Shown here: positions 61,901 to 64,000 of the stretch, piece after piece
Layout of the letters: each line of letters begins with the position of its first letter
Numbering within the stretch: position 1 is the stretch's first letter
NCBI RefSeq assembly: GCF_947623445.1
Contig: NC_135248.1
Coordinates: forward strand, 15,075,820-15,139,819
DNA length: 64,000 nucleotides
DNA from: Clavelina lepadiformis
Lineage: Eukaryota; Chordata; Ascidiacea; Aplousobranchia; Clavelinidae
Direction: 5' to 3'
Translations under genes and position numbers: made by a program
The notes under the pieces: model-generated
What the model was told of the DNA's origin: nothing
What the model saw: the letters and a program-made list of their open reading frames with translations, nothing else
The model's database searches: none

Positions 61901-63324
61901 ATACTTTTGATTGGTTTTGTTTTCAGAATGCACAGGATTTGCATAAGCACACACCACTTCAAACCACTTTGCTGAATTAGGTATGTTATGCCACATCAAT
62001 CTTTGTGAATTTAGCTATATTGTACATTTAGAATGAAACTTGGTCATTCTGACTAGTGAATTTGAGAATAAGATTTTCTGCTTCAAGTATTTAGTTTAAA
62101 AACTGTTCCATAAGTTATAATGTATATATTCAACATTGCTAATTTTTAAATATGAGGAAAACATTGTAGAATAGTACCGGTAGTTACTCTAGAGCAAAAC
62201 CTGCCTTGCTTTATATGAATAAACTATACATAATACACAAATCTAAAACACATGGCCAAGGTACAAATAGAAATAGATTACATCCATTGGTGTTTTGTAG
62301 TTTCACCTTTTCAATAAGCGAGGCCTGGTCGTTTTCACTTCGAAGAAGAGAAATCTTTGCATTTTGATCTTTAATTGTTTTTCTGTAATCATCAATCGTC
62401 CGCATCAACATGGAACGATCCTTTAGTGAGAAAACGTTAAAAATTGTGGTTTAAATAGCAGAAATTCTTAACTAAAAACGTGTCAATTTCCCAATTAACG
62501 CAATCATCTTATCAAATAAAAACACAATATGCGCAATAAAGGAAATTTACCACTAACCGATATAAACTTAACTATGATAAAACTCACAGCAATATCTTCT
62601 GCTTCTTGTTCTGAGAGCCGATCTTCAAGCTGCTTTCGTAGCAATGCATTTTCTTTTGACAAATCTTCGATATGTTTATTGCCAGCAGATGGAGCACTTG
62701 ATAACTGCCCAGTCTCCTCATCTTTAGAAACACTGGCTTCTTTAGCAAGGATGTCATTGTACCTTCATGGAACAGTTTATATGAAAATATGTTTATTTCA
62801 AATTGATGAGTGTCATGTATGGGCCACAATTAGCAGAGCAACTTGCAAGTTCTCCAGTTTGGTGCTACGATGTGGTCACACATGTAGTACTAATGAAATT
62901 TATACTACACGTAGATATAATACAAAACAACAAGTATGAAAGACCACCATAGACAGTGCAAACACTCCAAGGTAAATATTGTGTTGACTACAGTTTTGTA
63001 TGAGTTTGCAGGGAAACAGAAGCAGTGCATAAAAAAATAAACAATAATGATATTGATTCAAGGTCCTGTAGGTTCAGTTACAGGTGATCAAGTATCATAT
63101 TTCCTACACATGAAAAAACATAGATGGCTTATGGGCTGCTAGACTATGTGGTACAGAATACATATGTTAAGTCACCTAATTGTCAGATCTGCCAACAATT
63201 GCTTCGTGTTATCGAGTTCTTGTGAAACTTTCTCCTTTTCTCTTTGCAGAATTTCATTACGATCTTTTAAGTTTTTTATCGCTTGTACACATCTCACTGG
63301 ATCCAATCTCGTCGTATTGTCCAT
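55966..63324 (-). CDS. UBAN-motif coiled-coil adaptor (TNIP/optineurin/NEMO family), eleven exons
   Basis: Exons 63324-63176, 62762-62588, 62420-62307, 59657-59543, 58974-58898, 58648-58562, 58322-58208, 57989-57842, 57502-57363, 56317-56226 and 56085-55966 join in phase to 443 aa plus stop. Residues 1-277 are mainly heptad-rich coiled coil. At about 289-326 lies a UBAN-like block (YEDQMKVFMDDFHNERLEKQ), the DF..ER pattern that in NEMO, optineurin and ABIN/TNIP proteins binds linear or K63-linked ubiquitin and tunes NF-kB signalling. The C-terminal 115 residues are Pro/Gln/Arg-rich (PPPRDTD, GPPQFTPGARR, PTYGQPPMDPYHH) and end without a zinc finger. NEMO, optineurin and TNIP2 end in one, so a TNIP1/ABIN-1-like protein is the best guess. 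The large third intron (62306-59658) contains a transposon. Confidence 0.85.
57165..57252. repeat. 22-bp tandem repeat, four copies
   Basis: Units AAACCACATGAAAA..TCATG start at 57165, 57187, 57209 and a diverged one at 57231, within the UBAN-gene intron between 57363 and 56317. Confidence 0.85.
60031..61786. mobile_element. hAT-like element in a UBAN-gene intron
   Basis: The right end reads TCTAGATCCGCCCCTG, the complement of CAGGGGCGGATCTAGA; the left end begins with copies of AGGGGCGGATACAGC. Further in, both ends share GGGGGTGTT. Flanking octamers ATATGTGT (60023-60030) and ATATGTGA (61787-61794) differ by one base, compatible with an old 8-bp target duplication. No transposase was seen. 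The exact left border is blurred by the tandem expansion there. Confidence 0.72.
60036..60140 (+). repeat. 15-bp minisatellite, seven copies, at the hAT end
   Basis: Seven units of AGGGGCGGATACAGC with one or two substitutions each. The first 11 bases of the unit equal the terminal inverted repeat of the surrounding hAT-like element. A chance + strand frame across it reads as Tyr-Ser-Arg-Gly-x repeats and is not considered a gene. Confidence 0.9.
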
Positions 63325-64000
63325 GGTGATAAATAATATATAACCCTACACAAAGCGCCTTCAGGCCAACTTAAATATTAATCCAGTAAGCTAATATTAT
63401 CATGTGTCTGTATATACATGTAGACTAGTACGTATGAAAAGAAAACCCAAAGCTTACAGCAGCTCGTGGTTGAAAGTGAGGCTCCTGCCATGACACTTAA
63501 CAACAAATAGTCTACACTAAACTTGTTTAAGATCGCGTTAATTAATAGGCCTAATAAACAAAGAAAAACTGGTTGTTTGAATGCTATATAATAATAAATA
63601 AACAAAAAACTTGCAATAAAACATTTTGCCTATTGTAGGCTATAGCCCAAGGGTGGGCAAACTTGAGCCAAATTTGAATAGCTACTGTTAGCAAAGATTG
63701 ATTAAATCTGTTTGTGGTTTTAATACAAATATTGTTTACTCAGTGTACTTGTACACTAGACCCACCTATCTATGGTGACAATTTTGAAAGACTGCATGAC
63801 CATTGAACGTTTTTGTATTATTATACGAATTATAATCTCGGTTTTCATCTTTGTAGTTTCCTTTGTTACTATATTTGTTGATGTCATATTTTCTGTTTTG
63901 CATTGCATTACAGTATAGAAACGTAAGAACATTTAAATACAGTTTTTTAAAATTATTTGCTACTGTATTTCTAGAAACGTTCTAACAAGTTTAAATGTGA
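63325..64000. other. Upstream region of the UBAN gene
   Basis: Presumed promoter side of the minus-strand UBAN gene. A stretch near 63647 (AAGGGTGGGCAAACTTGAGCC) resembles the end of a hAT element such as that at 21999, but no partner end is within the window. No other gene was seen. Confidence 0.4.

Noticed and set aside
1..64000. CRISPR arrays, bacterial-style operons, riboswitches or ribosome binding sites
   Set aside because: The sequence is clearly animal nuclear DNA with spliced genes; the tandem repeats found lack the repeat-spacer layout of CRISPR.

Overview
The window is nuclear DNA of a multicellular animal. Genes have many exons with GT-AG introns, AT-rich introns and intergenic spacers, and dispersed DNA transposons. 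The families present (a separase of vertebrate length, an interleukin-17, a UBAN coiled-coil adaptor, a SPARC protein, an LDLa receptor with a relaxin-receptor-like seven-helix domain, a C21orf58/DUF4587 protein) and about seven genes in 64 kb suggest an invertebrate deuterostome, most likely an ascidian tunicate. That placement is inference. All gene models were assembled by hand from splice sites, reading phase and family resemblance; no alignment was run.

Layout: (1) 1831-4121 (+), a seven-exon C21orf58-like (DUF4587) gene. (2) 5022-31098 (-), a complete 50-exon separase gene (about 2126 codons) with both catalytic residues, convergent with gene 1. Its introns hold two copies of a 2.2 kb terminal-inverted-repeat transposon, a pogo/Tigger-like element with a hAT element nested in it, a second hAT element with perfect 8-bp target duplications, a hAT transposase relic and a 99-bp TA-flanked MITE. 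(3) 31.1-34.3 kb, intergenic, with a solo LTR bounded by a 5-bp duplication. (4) 35405-36254 (+), a three-exon IL-17-like cytokine gene between two 376-bp direct repeats. (5) 40022-45011 (+), a five-exon receptor with a signal peptide, about 855 residues of LDLa-rich ectodomain and a rhodopsin-type seven-helix domain. (6) 45750-46307 (-), a two-exon cytochrome P450 relic with a frameshift. (7) 50155-54399 (+), an eight-exon SPARC-like matricellular gene. (8) 55966-63324 (-), an eleven-exon coiled-coil gene with a UBAN-type ubiquitin-binding motif (TNIP/optineurin/NEMO family), carrying a 1.75 kb hAT-like element whose end has expanded into a minisatellite.

The genes do not form an operon or a shared pathway. 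IL-17 and the UBAN protein both belong to families acting around NF-kB signalling, but they are 20 kb apart and nothing here shows a functional link. The most unusual points are the tandem duplication of a separase linker exon pair, the two differently broken copies of an acidic-protein-coding transposon inside one gene, and the repeat-flanked cytokine gene.
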